A stretch of DNA of 64,000 nucleotides, taken from contig NC_135355.1 in NCBI RefSeq assembly GCF_051622035.1, positions 25,709,986 to 25,773,985 of the forward strand, read 5' to 3'. The stretch is from Arctopsyche grandis. Its lineage: Eukaryota; Arthropoda; Insecta; Trichoptera; Hydropsychidae. How positions within the stretch are numbered: position 1 is the stretch's first letter; each line of letters starts with the position of its first letter. The translations under genes and the position numbers were made by a program. Shown one piece after another: positions 9,756-22,414 of this stretch. The notes beneath the pieces are model-generated. The model ran no database searches. It had not been told where the DNA came from and saw only the letters and a program-made list of their open reading frames with translations.

Positions 9756-12289
9756 ATGTATATATCACCATGATCGCCTATGCTATGACTAAACAATTGC
9801 TCGAATGGTCTTTGAGAATCAGCGAAGTGTCGAGCAGCGGTTATTCGGTAGTGGGCGCGTACCGAGCCAAGTTGATCACGGATCAGTATAGTTTTCCTGT
9901 CCGTCGTGTTCGCTCGCGTTTCCGCATATTCGGCACCCGAGGACGGACAGACTCGGAAATTTATTTTTAATACGAACATACTACAAAACAGTCGGCTGTT
10001 CGCACTCTCTCACACTTTCTATCTGCACCGCTCGCCAGTTCCGTGGAAATCGCTCGCGTGTGTGTATGTGACTCGTCTGCGATCACTGCTTTTGCTACCA
10101 GCTGGAAAAAGTACCTACACATATTATACATATGTACACACGATATTTCTATGATTCGGTTGTGTGGGATCGATACTGTGCTAAATTTTACTAAACCTGA
10201 TCAAATCTTTTGTTCCATTGTTCTACTTTTGGCATTGTTCGGTGGCATAATTACCTTTTTACCATATTTTTGTAAATTACGTGTTTTGTTCTTCTTATCG
10301 GCATCTTGCGTACGTTTTGTCTAAAACAACTAATACATAACTGTCACTGTCACAAACATATGGTATATTGATGAATAGGATCATAGTTGGCTGTTGGTTA
10401 CAGTCCGATTCGATAGTTCTTATTCGCCTTGCCTGTGACGACACGGACTCGGATTTTATAAGTTGGTGTGATAGTTCCATTATGCAAAACTATATACAAT
10501 GTAAGTAAATGTACATGTCAGCATTTCAAACACGCAGTCAAGAGAATGTGACATTATTTTTACTGAAATTTTGACACTATTCTTTAGCCACAGCGTAGTG
10601 CACGGGTTGAATACCAATAGACCACTGGTCGCCACGCGGGCTTTTTTTGGGCGTAGTTCATTTTTCCAGTATTATCCTATTGGCCTATTTTTTATCTATA
10701 GGTGCAGTGGACAGGGGTTTTCAATACTAAAAATTATATGTATTTTAATTAAATAAATAAACCACTACTGTCTGTTTTAATAAAATAAATCAATGGCAAT
10801 GTAAATATTTTCGTGTTTAATATTTAGATAAGATTCTTTTTTATGGGAGGTTTATACCTACTTTTGTATTTGAGCTTGCACTTACATTTAACGACATCGA
10901 TCCGTTTGTCCGTAATAAACATTATTTTCTTTTAACTATTTGGCTCCTTTGAGAGTATTATTTAAAAAAAAAATTAACATCCCTGCTGGCAGCTGAATAG
11001 TGTTAGAAAAAAGTATTTAATTAACAGTAATTTCATACAAAAATGGTCTCAGTGGATGAGCATAACAGTATCCAGTATCCGTTTCAGTTATTTATTTTCA
11101 AAAAATGCGAAAACAATATCAATTTGTCCTTTATTAGTAGAAAAAAGGTTTACGCCCGAAAATAGCCCGCATGGCAACTACTGCAGTAGACAGATCGACC
11201 GTCTCCTATTAGAATTTTCCGTTTTATCTAGCTTATTTATTGTAACGGATCCGATAAATCGGTGTCCTCCCCTTTGGTTTCTTGCAAATTCACGTTATTA
11301 GCATCTCGAAATTGTTGATCTTATAAATGCAACTTGTAACTTTCGAGCTAATTCTTGCCATGGCACATTTCATGTATGTGTGTGGAAATAAAATAAAACA
11401 ACAGATCAGCGGTCGGCTACCTATGACCCATAAATACAACATCATTTTCGCTGATACAGCTGATGCTGCGTTTTCAGATATATAATAGCTCATTTACTGA
11501 AATAAATGCATAGTTCGGGAAAAAATCATTTATACAATGCGGATTCGTATACTTAATGTTTGTGATATTAACTTAATAGGAGTGGCAGTTAGTGCACTAC
11601 ACTCGGGTTTGTCTACTAAACCAGTTTTGCGCTGCAAGTTGTACTCTCGCCCGCACTCCTAGTTAACCAATACCTTTGATACACGAGCAAAGAATCGTAT
11701 TCGGGAACTTTTTTTATCGAATGATGCAATATTTTGATCGACGATCACATCGTGCTATTTTTTTTATTTTATTTCGTCCTTGCTCTTGATTTGGAGATTG
11801 AGTTGATTCGTGCCTTTGTGTGTGTGTGTACTACGCATCGGTGTTAACCTTTGTTTTGTATTGTTTTTTGCATAGTCAGCTAGTCCACGCGCGGTCTGCT
11901 TATCGAGTCGTAAAATACACGTTTGCTAGAAGTTTAATCATTGTATGTACACTTGGTGGATGACTGTTCAAGTTGCCGCTCGAGAACCCAGAAGTCGTAC
12001 GACGGTGCACGAGCCACAGGTGAAACTAACTTGGCTTAGGAAAAAAAGTGGCTTTGTGACGTATTCCGGAAACGTCACAGCAATAGTTGGCGATTACACA
12101 ATTCCACCGATCGCCAACAGTGTGGCTCGCAGTGTGTATTTCCTGTCGTCGACTGTTTATCTGTGTCTGTATGTATATGTACATGTTGATTGAAATGCAT
12201 TGTGTGGATACTGCGTAGATGAGCCCAGGCTTGTGTCGGTGACCTGACCGAGAGGATTCTAGATGAAAATGCGACTCATCTCGTTATTA

Positions 12290-12400
12290 TGATTATGAGT
12301 AGTCACCGGAGCCTGAGGGGGCCGTGTATTGTTCAAAGGTTGTAAATGCATTGTTAAAGGTTTGCCGAACAATGGATAGCACTGTGACTATCCTACCTCT
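12290..12400 (+). repeat. Dispersed repeat family F, copy 1
   Basis: Shares with 18700-18800 a run of matches through GTATTGTTCAA..GT.GTAAATGCATTGTTAAAGGTT.GCCGAAC. Non-coding. Class not determined. Confidence 0.55.
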
Positions 12401-12645
12401 AATTATGAGGGTGCGAACTAAATTAAATTGAAAAAAAACCGTTCAAGAACGTTGTCCATTCACAGATACTATAATGCAGAGCCACGCAACCTTTTGGTAT
12501 TCGCGGAACTCGTAGAGTTTATCAGCTACGTACATATATATGTACTTTATCGGCAGCCGCTAGCTAGTCCCTACATACATACGTAGGTGACAAAACGTTA
12601 ACTATCATCTCGCTCGCACGCGTTAAATCAAAGTTGCGCGTACGG

Positions 12646-14152
12646 CAGCGGTTTCCAAACTTTATGCTACTACGCTACTACTAATCTTGGGGGCAATATG
12701 GAGAGGGCCACTCGTAACTCCTTTTCGACTATTAACCTGGCTCGATATTTGGTTTTCATTGCAGCTAGTGCCGAAAAGCCCGTTTCGCATAAATAAGACG
12801 TTACGAACGGTAGCAGCACTTGCATTTCTTTGCAATACAAAGATTCATTCTCTCCACTAAGATTCATCCAAAATTTAATTATGGTTTCATTTTGAAACTT
12901 TTGTTTTAGTGAGCTATCGCATGATAATTCTATCAATTTTTATTTTTCGATGGTTGTCAGCTTGAATTCGTCTCCTTCATTGTAGTTAAATGGATTCTGT
13001 ATCGACAAAAACTTTGAGAAATCAAGGTCTTTGAAATAATTGGAAAAATGCAGCACTAAAACATCCAAGTGGTCGGTAAAAATATTTTTACTTGCTTCAA
13101 TATTGGCTGTGGCCCAGAAATCTTTGGAAAGTGAAAACCTATCCAACCCATTCTTTTGTAAATTTGATTTCCACAACTTTAATTTTTTAATGAAAGCTTT
13201 TCTTTGTCTTTTTGAACAAGTAGGTGTATTTGTGATCTCTGCATTGAATTACTTAAACCGCTCAATTTTCCAAAAATTTCAACCAAATAGGCAAGTTTAA
13301 CAATAAAATTATCGTTCGCCTCTTCATGATGGTTTTCTTCGAGAAAGGTTGCTATTTCTTCTTTGAGTTCAAACACCCTTTAGAATCATTTTTGCACGAG
13401 ATAGCCAGCGAACTTCACAATAATACAAAAGTGAGGTATAATTGGCTTCCATATCAGCACACAGCTTTGCTCTCAAAGGACTATTCTTAATGTAGTTTAT
13501 AATTTGTATGTAATGTAGTTTATAACTTTTTTAAATATGCTGTTCAGTTCCTCGCTCATATTTTTCGACAATAGAGCTGCTCTGAGAATCATACAGTGTG
13601 TCCAGATAGCATGTGGTGCTTTCTTTTTGATCAATGCTTTAAGACCTGCTTTGTGTCCGGACATTGAGTGAGCTCCGTCGGTACACAGTCCAATTATTAT
13701 TTTATGTCGTTCACAACGCAATTATTTCACTTTATGTCGTTTTCTTCAACAGAACTGTCTATTATATTAAAAATTTCAATGGATGTGGTCTTCCCAAGAA
13801 TGTCTTTGCAAAATAATATATCTTCTAATATATTATTATCCGCGACATATCGAACATATACAATTAAATGGGCATCTTTAGCTAAAACAGAGCGTTTGCA
13901 AAGGCGCAATTTTTTAAATCTTCTTCTCCGGATAATTTTTAATAGGAATTAAATGTATATATAAAAATGAAAGAAAAATAAAAATAAACATTCATCCATT
14001 GAATTTTTACTGTTAAGCTACGATATGAAGTTTTATTTATTTGTAGATATTATGGTATGAAAATTATTTTTTTATTAAAAAGTTTTGGCGCCTCCCCTGG
14101 CAATAGTCCGCGCCTCCCCTGGGAGGCGCGCCTCCCAGTTTCGAAACCGCTG
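12646..14152 (-). mobile_element. Complete ZBED5-like hAT element with 8-bp duplication
   Basis: A 1507-bp element bounded by terminal inverted repeats CAGCGGTTTCCAAACT and (reverse complement of the right end) CAGCGGTTTCGAAACT. Both sides carry exactly GCGTACGG (12638-12645 and 14153-14160), a perfect 8-bp target duplication. Next to the right terminus lies a GC-rich subterminal palindrome around CCTGGGAGGCGCGCCTCCCAG. It encodes the broken transposase listed separately. The perfect duplication implies a fairly recent insertion relative to the other hAT relics here. Confidence 0.92.
12670..13912 (-). pseudogene. hAT transposase (ZBED5/Buster-like), frameshifted
   Basis: Fragments in order on the minus strand: 13909-13727, 13721-13380, 13376-13179, 13176-12940 and 12936-12670. 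Recognisable hAT motifs are TDGAHSMSG near 13685, EVRWLSR near 13416-13396, and the C-terminal dimerisation segment ETGFSALAAMKTKYRARL near 12795-12742. A duplicated stretch around 13487-13520 and single-base shifts near 13377 and 13178 break the frame, and an in-frame stop sits near 12938. About 410 codons remain, against roughly 600-700 in complete relatives. The N-terminal BED finger is absent, so this copy is inactive. It was probably internally deleted before it mutated. Confidence 0.88.
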
Positions 14153-14257
14153 GCGTACGGTACAAAAAGGGCCGTGGCCACCTGGTTGCGATTCTCTGCT
14201 ATAATGTACCCAAAAGATGAAGAAAATTAAATTAAATCGCGCTCACTAGTGTTAAGA

Positions 14258-14430
14258 ACAAAGTCAAATGTACGGCATGGCATACATGGGTAGACTTCAG
14301 CTGTGATAGGCGTGTGTTCATTCGACAAGTTTCTTCAAATATGGGAATCACCACTGTCAATACAAGGATAAAATATCGCCGAAAACACTCCAGGCGTGGT
14401 GATTATTTTTTTCTAATCTAAAAAAACGTG
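14258..14430 (+). repeat. Dispersed repeat family E, copy 1
   Basis: Shares landmarks with 19195-19445 (+), 54410-54590 (+) and 16770-16970 (-): TACGGCA(T/C)GGCATAC, a TTTCTTCAAATATGG(G)AAT core, and AAAACACTCCAGG, followed by a run of A/T and CGTGC(C/T)G. Non-coding. Confidence 0.6.
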
Positions 14431-14529
14431 CCGTGGACTACTCTTGTGTGTCTGCGCCTTAAAGATCCACAATTTAAAATGTCCTTGTTAGAATAAACAA
14501 CATTTTTTTATGATGAAGTTTGTACTTTG

Positions 14530-14710
14530 TGAATAAGTTTCGCTTAGACTGGCTTACCTGATATTATCTATTAATATAACCCTGACTTATTTCTCGCATA
14601 GTTCGAGTTCACAGCATCTCGAATTTGCTGATTTATAAAATGCTATAAATTTTTCCATAGATTTATTTCTCTATGATTGTTAATCGATGTTTGCAATTGG
14701 CCTTGAATAA
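14530..14710 (+). repeat. SINE family B fragment
   Basis: Body only: TTTCTCGCATAGTTCGAGTT, ACAGCATCTCGAATTTGCTG, a TTCCATAGAT.. segment and the start of the tail (CAATTGGCC). The head is missing. From 14710 to 15640 there is no gene. A short GTTGAAGATTGACGAAAAC motif near 15022 also occurs near 5007. Confidence 0.6.
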
Positions 14711-15639
14711 TACTTACACTACTTATGTACAATTTTTCACCATATAAATGGGTGTATACCTGTATAAATAAAATATGTATATATTATCTGTGAAAAGACA
14801 ATATTAAACCTTTGTCCCCACACGTTTGAAGAAATTGTTGACTTAGTAAATTCAGGCATCGAAAAGATTGGGAAATATTGAGCCAAAAAAAATTATTAAC
14901 AAAAAATAAATAGAATAGATCAAAATAATGGGACTGAAAATTTAATTAGTTCAGTCGCTCGAGTACAGATCAAAATCTATTTGACCCACGTCCCTGCAAT
15001 TACATCACTTGTGATACTTGTTGAAGATTGACGAAAACATATTAACCGGTTATATTCTATGTACATCAAATGTGAAACTATTTTTTTAAGTTCTGAATTT
15101 TCATGTGTACGTTTGAGCATAAAGCACTGAAATATTAAAACGACATAAATAGACCCCCCCCCATATATAATTCGAACTGGAGTCAGGCAGTGCCTGCGCT
15201 TAAAAAAACCGGAAAAAAACGCTCTCGTTCCCTCATATTGATTTATTCAGAATCTGAAAACGCTACGTTTGTTACTCATTGTTTCTCAAATGGATGGCTT
15301 AAAAAATTGTGAGCAAAAAGCGGTAGCTATTAGTGATTATCGTTTTTTAAAAACCCGGTTATTGTTGTTGATAAATTTTTAAAAATTAAATATTTTTATT
15401 GTTGATAAATTTAAATAAATAAACATTCGAAAATCGGATAGCTCAAATAACTCAGTTTTTTTATCTTTTATTTCTGAATGATTATGTATTATCTGTTTAA
15501 ATAAAACAGTAATAATTAATTTGAGAGACCCTGACTCATCACACAAGAAAACGCCAATCTATGTATTTACATATTATCAACCGTATCCCGTCATTTGCGC
15601 GCGGGCAATATCGCGCTGAAATTCTCGCTCGGGTCATTT

Positions 15640-15900
15640 GCTCGCATAACATTTAAAAAAATTTACGTCATGTCGATAAGAATTTCAGTGACTGATACTA
15701 AGTTTCAGTTCGATAGGACTAACGGTGTTCAAAAAATCCCCAAAAAACACAAACACACATATTTTCTAGATCATGAAAACGTGATCAGTAATAGATTCTG
15801 AGTTCGAATCAGTCAAAATCTCGATTTTGAATTTTCGCATGATCACAAAACTTCATCTATTGTTACTTCGTACATAGATAAAGTAAAAAATAAAAAAAAA
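15640..15900 (+). repeat. Repeat family D, 3' half
   Basis: Matches the last 230 bp of family D copy 1 in the same orientation, including GACTAACGGTGTTCAAAAA and the A-rich end. From 15900 to 16318 nothing recognisable. Confidence 0.7.
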
Positions 15901-16317
15901 GGAAAACATAATTTGTGGAACAAAACTAATCTTAACCTTTTATTTTATTTTTATATTTATGGCAACATTCCCTACGAAATAACTAAGGTGTTCGATTACA
16001 ATATAATAAAGTTTAAAATAATATTATATTTGAGCATTATCTTTGAGATGGAATATAAATACAAAAGACAAGCACCATAATCTTAAATGCAGACGTTTTA
16101 AATGTATGAAAAACCTTTATTAAAAAGTTTTTTATCGGATTTAATATAGCGTTTGTTACATCTTGTTAAGTCCGTCAGCGTTTGGATTTTTTTCATAGAT
16201 ATTAAGGTAAAACTGAGTACCAGGTAAACTCGGGTTTTTTGGAAAATCCAAAACCCAAAACAATTTTTCTTAATGTCGCTTTTTATATATAAACTCTAGT
16301 ACCCATATTTTGAATAC

Positions 16318-16375
16318 TTGTTTTTTTTTTTACTTTAGATGAAGTTTTGTGATCATGCGAAAATTCGAACTCGAG
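16318..16375 (-). repeat. Repeat family D, terminal fragment
   Basis: Inverted copy of the family D end only, beginning with a T-run (the element's A tail) and CTTTAGATGAAGTTTTGTGA. Confidence 0.6.
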
Positions 16376-16443
16376 ATTTTTTTTTCTATAATACACAACT
16401 TATTATGTTTGATATATCCGTATAGAAATTTGACATGATTCAT

Positions 16444-16657
16444 GGTTCGGTCATTATTCCGCACAAAGCGATCTCGCACACGTCACTAATATCTCAATCA
16501 CGGAATATCTGGCACCCGAAAATTCCATCCATCAAGAGCTACCAACGTGAACTATCATACTAATGAGAACTCGAGTGCCAGATATTCCGTGTTCACGATT
16601 TTCGTGACAACGAATGACATGTACGCGGTCGTAATAATCCGAAATAATCCATTTACC
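16444..16657 (+). mobile_element. MITE family A, copy at 16.4 kb
   Basis: Starts GGTTCGGTCATTATTCCGCA and ends ATAATCCATTTACC, with the family's GCCAGATATTCCG words in both halves. The right end carries an extra partial repeat (AATAATCCGAAATAATCC), and the flanks do not match, so this copy has been rearranged since insertion. Confidence 0.8.
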
Positions 16658-16769
16658 GATGCGCCCTTAGCCGAGATATTCTTGCCTCCATGATAGAGCC
16701 CGTCCTGATGAGACTTCTGAGTGTGAGTGTGAGAGTCCTGATGGAAAAACACACTGAGTGGGACGTGGT

Positions 16770-16970
16770 ACGTGTTTTTTTTTTTAGATACTTTTTAACA
16801 TGCGAAAAAAACGCAGCACCCCCTAGCTCATATACATGGTACACAATCCCAAAAATCACCCCCTGGAGTGTTTTCGGTGATATTTTATACTTGTATTTAT
16901 CCTTGCTTGACAGCGATCGATAACGGTGAATCCCATATTTGAAGAAATGTAGGAGAAACTTGCATATGGA
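16770..16970 (-). repeat. Repeat family E, inverted copy
   Basis: The reverse complement contains TTTCTCCTACATTTCTTCAA, then ATATGGGATTCACC and AAAACACTCCAGGGG, matching the family E copies elsewhere. 17000-18700 has no recognisable gene or repeat. 17310-17620 is moderately GC-rich with an unconvincing minus-strand frame. Confidence 0.6.
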
Positions 16971-18699
16971 TATGCATACACGTGCGAGCTCCCAAACATA
17001 TGCATTATGCATGTGCAACTACACCCGAATTCGGTTTGGGGAACAAAAACTGTTAGCGGTTAGAGCGGGAAGCCAAGGACACATTACATCCCATACCACT
17101 CAGTGTATTTTCCATGCGAAGTTGTTTACGCTATGCGAAGCTGGATACTTTCGCTAGTAAATATTTGTGACTATTGGATGAAAATGTTTAAAACTGCATC
17201 ACACTCGGAAGTCGATCAATTTAAGTATCCGTCGTTCGAGTAACGTATCGAGTTCCCAGCTATCGACTTTTGGTAATTAATTTTCTTATTCGATTTTACG
17301 AACTGCGCATTATGTTTGTAACACCGACACAATTTTCGTCGGCAACGACAACTCATTTACATTTGACGTTATCGTCATGGTTGACACGCCGCCTCTTCGT
17401 GATTGCAGCATCATTATTTTTGGTCGCCGGTGCAGCCCGCTTGCCAATCTGCCATCGATCATGTTTAACATTGGACGTAGACTATAAATAGGCAACTTCA
17501 GCCCTTGAACGACGCGTGCCATTGAAAGATGGGGCGCACTATGTTTAGCCGGTGAATCTTGGCTTCGGGAGCCAGCGGCCAGACTGCGAGATTCAGGAGA
17601 AGAACCCACAGGGTATCCCAAAATAAATCAGGAAGGTAAACACGCTAAACGGGTCAATTGCATTCTGCGCGCTGGAAACGAAAACGAAATATGGAATGTA
17701 AAAAAAATGGCTTTTAGTATTGTGCTGCGATCGATTCGTGAGTATTGCTCGAGATGGAGCACTTATTTCAGCTCAGCAATTTATATGTAAGTGAGCGAGG
17801 GTGAATTGTGAACTAGAAAGAATTGTGGTTGATTTTTGAACCATTTTTTACATTGGCTTACATAAAAACTCGGTCTCTAATTTATGCACACTCTATAATT
17901 ATAACTATGAATTTTCTATGCCAAAGCTGATGCTAACGCGATCAATTTTAATTGTGTTATCTGCCAACTGAATTTGTTACCACATACATCTATATGAACG
18001 TGTATTGAAAATATATGCAGGTAGCATATTTATTATCTTTTCTTTTTTTATATGATTTTTGTTCGTTGATCGAGGTCTTTATACATATGCCCAGTACAGT
18101 GGCGTGCCGTCATTGGACTAGAGATACTAGGTTAATCCCCTAAAATCTAAAAACATATACAATTCAATTACAAAAATTTCAAATCATTATTCATATTGAT
18201 ATTGTTCGGAATCTGAATCGGCCCTATCCGATGTAGTGGTAGTGGATTGTCATGGTATGGTCCGCCGCGTCGTTCGTTTACACGGACTCGCCCTCTCAAT
18301 TATGTTCCCTTCGTGGTACTGGCGAATTTTTATGTATATGCGTTCGATCGAAGACAATTTTTTTTTTAATTTACTCGTTTCTTCAAGCATTTAAGAATAT
18401 TCTGATTAGTGTCTATCAGTCATCATTCTGAACTTATTTTTTGTTAAAATAACACAACTTCTTGAGTACAAAAACGGCAAGGAGCTCGGCTCAAGAAACA
18501 AATAACGAGGCTTTAGAATGTTGCATTCTCGATCGATTATTCAACAAATCATTCAGAAAACTTAAGTTTTGAATACAAAAAAACTGTTATTAAAAAAGGT
18601 AGGCTGCTTGGGATATTTTTGCTAGCACAAAAATGAAAAATTGTCATCACCTAGTCCCCTGTTTTTAAAGTCACAGTACGCTACTGGTACATACATATA

Positions 18700-18800
18700 T
18701 ATTTATCGTCATCACTAAAGCCCGGACCCAGAGGGTGTCGCGTATTGTTCAATTGTAGTAAATGCATTGTTAAAGGTTCGCCGAACCATTTTTTTTTACT
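18700..18800 (+). repeat. Dispersed repeat family F, copy 2
   Basis: Partner of 12290-12400, sharing GTATTGTTCAA..GTAAATGCATTGTTAAAGGTTCGCCGAAC. Confidence 0.55.
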
Positions 18801-19194
18801 CTGGCTTTGTAAATAGAGCTAAACCGCCCTGATTCCTGGAAAAAGCACGGTGTCTATCCGCAGTCTAGTCATCACATTTAAACAGAAGTGATGTCATACG
18901 GTCGCACTTTGTAGCCTTAAAACTGCCTTTTTGTGTTAACGTGGGCGTGGCTTTATACGGCCCTACTTGTGTGCGTGCAAATAGGATGCAATGCTGCGAT
19001 CACATGATATCGAAATGTTACCAGTTGCCACGTTAGCTTAACCCCTAAAGAATTTTCTCAAGGTCAATACCTATTTCTTTGATACGAAGGCCAGTATTAG
19101 GGGATGTGTAAAGATTCGGCAAAATCGTTAGTACAGCTTTCAAGAAAAAAAAACGAATCTGCCAAATGCATGAATTAAGACGCAGACACAAATA

Positions 19195-19445
19195 ATCGTA
19201 CGGCACGGCATACCTAGATAAACTCCAGCTGTGTATGGGCGTGTCTTATGTCATTGTTAAAAGCCGTAAATTTCTCCTACATTTCTTCAAATATGGAAAT
19301 CGTCGTCATCGATCACTATCAAACCTATGTTAATACAAGGAAAATGTATCATCAAAAACACTCCAGGAACGTGTGTTTTGGCCTGACATAGATCAGGCGT
19401 GCTAGAGTGTTTTTACATGTGCAAAACTATCTAAAAAAAAACGTG
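19195..19445 (+). repeat. Repeat family E, longest copy
   Basis: Includes TACGGCACGGCATACC, TTTCTCCTACATTTCTTCAA, AAAACACTCCAGGAACG and an internal inverted segment around GGCCTGACATAGATCAGGC. Directly followed by family D copy 2. Confidence 0.6.
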
Positions 19446-19449
19446 CTGC

Positions 19450-19985
19450 GAACCAAGATTTTGACTGATTCGAACTTAGAATCGATTACTGATCACGGTT
19501 TCATGATCTCACGGTGTATTTTTGGGATTTTTTGAACTGAATCTTAGTATCGGTTACTGAAATTCTTATCGACACGACGTAATTTTTTTTTCAAATTTTT
19601 AAGTTGACCTGAAAAGGTACCTCCCCTTATACGTGTCCTCTTTATTTTAATTTTTTGAATTCAATTATCTCCCAAACCGCTTACTAAATCGGACTGAAAT
19701 TTTTTTACATGTAATAGAAATAATACTTTTTATAACCTTATATTTTTTAAATATTTTTATCTGAACCGGAAGTACTACTTTTACTTTAGAGAATCGAGGT
19801 TTTTTATGTTTTTCTCAGAAACCTTTTGGTTTATTGAACTGAAATTTCATATCTAGAAGTTTAAGCTTAATACCAAGTTATTTATAAAATTTGGAAAGCA
19901 TCCGTCAACCAGAAGTGGCAGTTTACTCTTGTTCGATTTTTCTTCCGCTATTTTTTTTCGACCCCTTAAATATGTGTGCTCGTCA
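19450..19985 (-). repeat. Repeat family D, near-full inverted copy
   Basis: Reverse complement of 1-550 with scattered substitutions: CTGCCACTTCTGG, AGATATGAAATTTCAGTTC, GGACACGTATAAGGGGAGGT and the terminal block. 19990-20910 shows no gene or recognisable repeat. Confidence 0.8.
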
Positions 19986-20914
19986 CGAAAAAATTCAAGT
20001 ATAATTCTTGTATCAATGTGATGAAAATAAAAAAAATCATTAAATTTTATAAACCGGAATTTTTCTTGTGCAAGTTACATACATTTGCGCTCAATTTGTA
20101 TCGAAAATTCTATCTTAACTATTGGTATTACATAATGCTGCCGGTATGTGTGAATGTGTCTGTACGGTTCGATATAGAATTTTGTTTTGTGACTTTCTCA
20201 TATTCCTCAAATACATAGATAAAGTCATGGGTTGGTCACACCGGAATTCTTTATTTAGTATTTTCAATATTTTCGTTTTGGTTCTGTGTATAAAATTATT
20301 ATGTTCGGTTATATTCGCATCAACGTTAAAGTATCGAAACGCATGCAATTACTCACAAATCAAACCAAATGTCTTTTCAAAGTCATGTCAAAATGGCATT
20401 CTCATCTGTCATCTTAAAAATTAGAGAAATCAATAAGCTGCTCAATTCACGCATTCCGCAGATAATTTTCAACACTGATACGTTGAATATCATGCACTTA
20501 AAGTTCAGTTAATTAGCACCCATAAGAAAATATAATCAAGTTGAGAGTAAAATATTAACCTTAGCCATGATCGATTTTGGACAAAGGCGTATTGCGCAGC
20601 AATGGTCAATATTGCAATACATTTTCTATGGTGATCTTTGCCAACATTAATGAAGGCGTCTGCCTTATGTGTCATTTTTATGTCATTCCTATGCTTCTTG
20701 TGTGTCATTTAACCAAATTATTAAGAGGTGATTTTTGCAACCCAACTATTTTGGAAGTTTATGGGTTCCATCTCGCCTTATTGATTATCGGTTGTGCCCA
20801 TTGTTCCATACAATAAAAGCAAGAACCAACGTTCTTTCTTTTTTTTTACAATGCTCTTTTTTATGTTTCACTTTGTAAACGATTGAGCTAAAATTTCTAG
20901 TCTTCCGATAGTTT

Positions 20915-20995
20915 TGAAACTTTGCCATTTTGCGCGGTTTGGTCAACGATAGAAATTTCAATCGATTTTTATAGTTCGATGGTGAAAAATAATAC
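20915..20995 (-). repeat. Dispersed repeat family J, copy 1
   Basis: The inverse of the sequence at 50385-50475: TTTTGAAACTTTGCCATTTT, GCGCGGTTTGG and ATGGTGAAAAAT. A more diverged match (ATGGCAAAGTATGAAAAC) lies near 57340. Confidence 0.55.
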
Positions 20996-21272
20996 ACCAA
21001 TTGCTCGAATCTTTCGTTGCTTGAATTTGGTGAGCGATCACATTGATATTTTCAATATTTCACCAAATAATCTATCCGCTTTTTTTTATTGTTTTTTACT
21101 TTTAGTTCAATTTAAACAACTAATAAATTTTTATTTTTTTTTTACTCTTGTGTGTATGTTTATACAACATATTTTTTATGTATTTTCTGGCTACAGTGTC
21201 ATTGGGGTAACTTGTAAAGACACTGGTGTATGTATGTGTATCAAAATAAAATAAACACCACGTACATTTACT

Positions 21273-21486
21273 GTTTCGGTGATGATTCCGCACAGAACGA
21301 TCTCGCAAACGTCACTAAAATTTCGATCATGGAACATCTGGCACCCGAAAATTCCATCCATCGAGATTCACACATGCGAGCTATCATACTAATGAAAACT
21401 CGGAGTGCCAGATATTGTGTATTCGCGATTTTCGTAGCAACAAATGTCGTTTGCGCGATCGCAATGTGCGCAATAATCCGTTTACC
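21273..21486 (+). mobile_element. MITE family A with 9-bp duplication
   Basis: A 214-bp element with ends GTTTCGGTGATGATTCCGCA and GCGCAATAATCCGTTTACC, and both GCCAGATATT-type internal words. Flanked by ACATTTACT (21264-21272) and ACATTAACT (21487-21495), a 9-bp duplication with one mismatch. It independently supports the 9-bp duplication seen at 8614-8822. Confidence 0.85.
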
Positions 21487-21499
21487 ACATTAACTATCA

Positions 21500-22400
21500 C
21501 ATGCTGTTTTTAGTAACAATCGTCCGTTTATCCCTAGCATCCGCGCTGGCGTCTCGTGACTCAATACACTCTGGCAAATGCGACTTTCAATTCGGACAGA
21601 TTTCCTTCTCCCACCTCTGCATGAATTTTCACTTTCAAACGGCACGCACGCTCGGAGAAAAAGCGAGTGTGTACGCAAATGACACACGTGCTATATCGAA
21701 CGAGGTAGCAACGAATCAAAAACAAAAACAAAATGTAGAATGCGTAGAACAGTCTGACGACACCGAATCGAGTCTGATAACCTCGCCTAGTCATTCTACC
21801 GGCACACGAGAAATTCGCACCAAAATATCTCGCCAGTGCGTGTTACGCATTCGTTTTCCTCCCCCTCTCCGCGGAAACTGTGACTCGCAACTTTTCCGAC
21901 GGCTTTTCTCAGCTGAAAAAGAAGTAAAACAACAACAAAACGTCCGATGACCCATCGTCGATGACTGCACACTTTCAACGAGGAACCGTTCCTCAGTTTG
22001 CACCTGCACTCTCCACATGGACAACGGCTGGCATCTGCGTCGATCGGTCGACCTTGCCGTATGGAGTCGTACTTAAGGTCGAACGTGCGGAAAAGATATC
22101 CAGGGTCACCGGTGTTGGTGTTCTGCTGCTGCTGCTGCTGCCGCCGCACTGTGAAAGTGACTCTGGCAGTATATAGTGTGTGCAATATAACGTGACGATC
22201 TTTCTTTGTTCACTTTCGAACTACCAACACCTGGTACCACTCGGCTGATTCACTTGCACTTCTTGCCACTTTCCGTATGGTGCTCGTTTGCTCGCATAAC
22301 CACCATGAGGTCTTTCGTTTACTCGTTGATCTGGGCATGGTATTGTTTTGGTGAGATTTGTATAGTCAGAATTGATTCTAGGACATTTCATCACTATTTT
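21500..22400 (+). promoter_or_regulatory. GC-richer block, candidate promoter or 5' UTR region of Ubr1
   Basis: Roughly 900 bp with higher GC and CpG content than the flanks, including a CTG run at 22124-22141. It is the nearest such block upstream of Ubr1, whose first coding exon begins after a splice acceptor (about 23808) and therefore needs an upstream untranslated exon. A possible donor, TTG then GTGAGA, is at about 22350. Long frames in both orientations (for example 21501-21950 plus, 22185-21796 minus) show no recognisable domain. Transcription start and direction are not established. Confidence 0.35.
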
Positions 22401-22414
22401 TAATTTATCTATCG

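Noticed and set aside
21501-21950. 149-aa plus-strand open frame, and overlapping minus-strand frame 22185-21796
   Set aside because: Both lie in a GC-richer block where stops are scarce, have no recognisable domain, and partly mirror each other. Treated as a promoter/UTR candidate.
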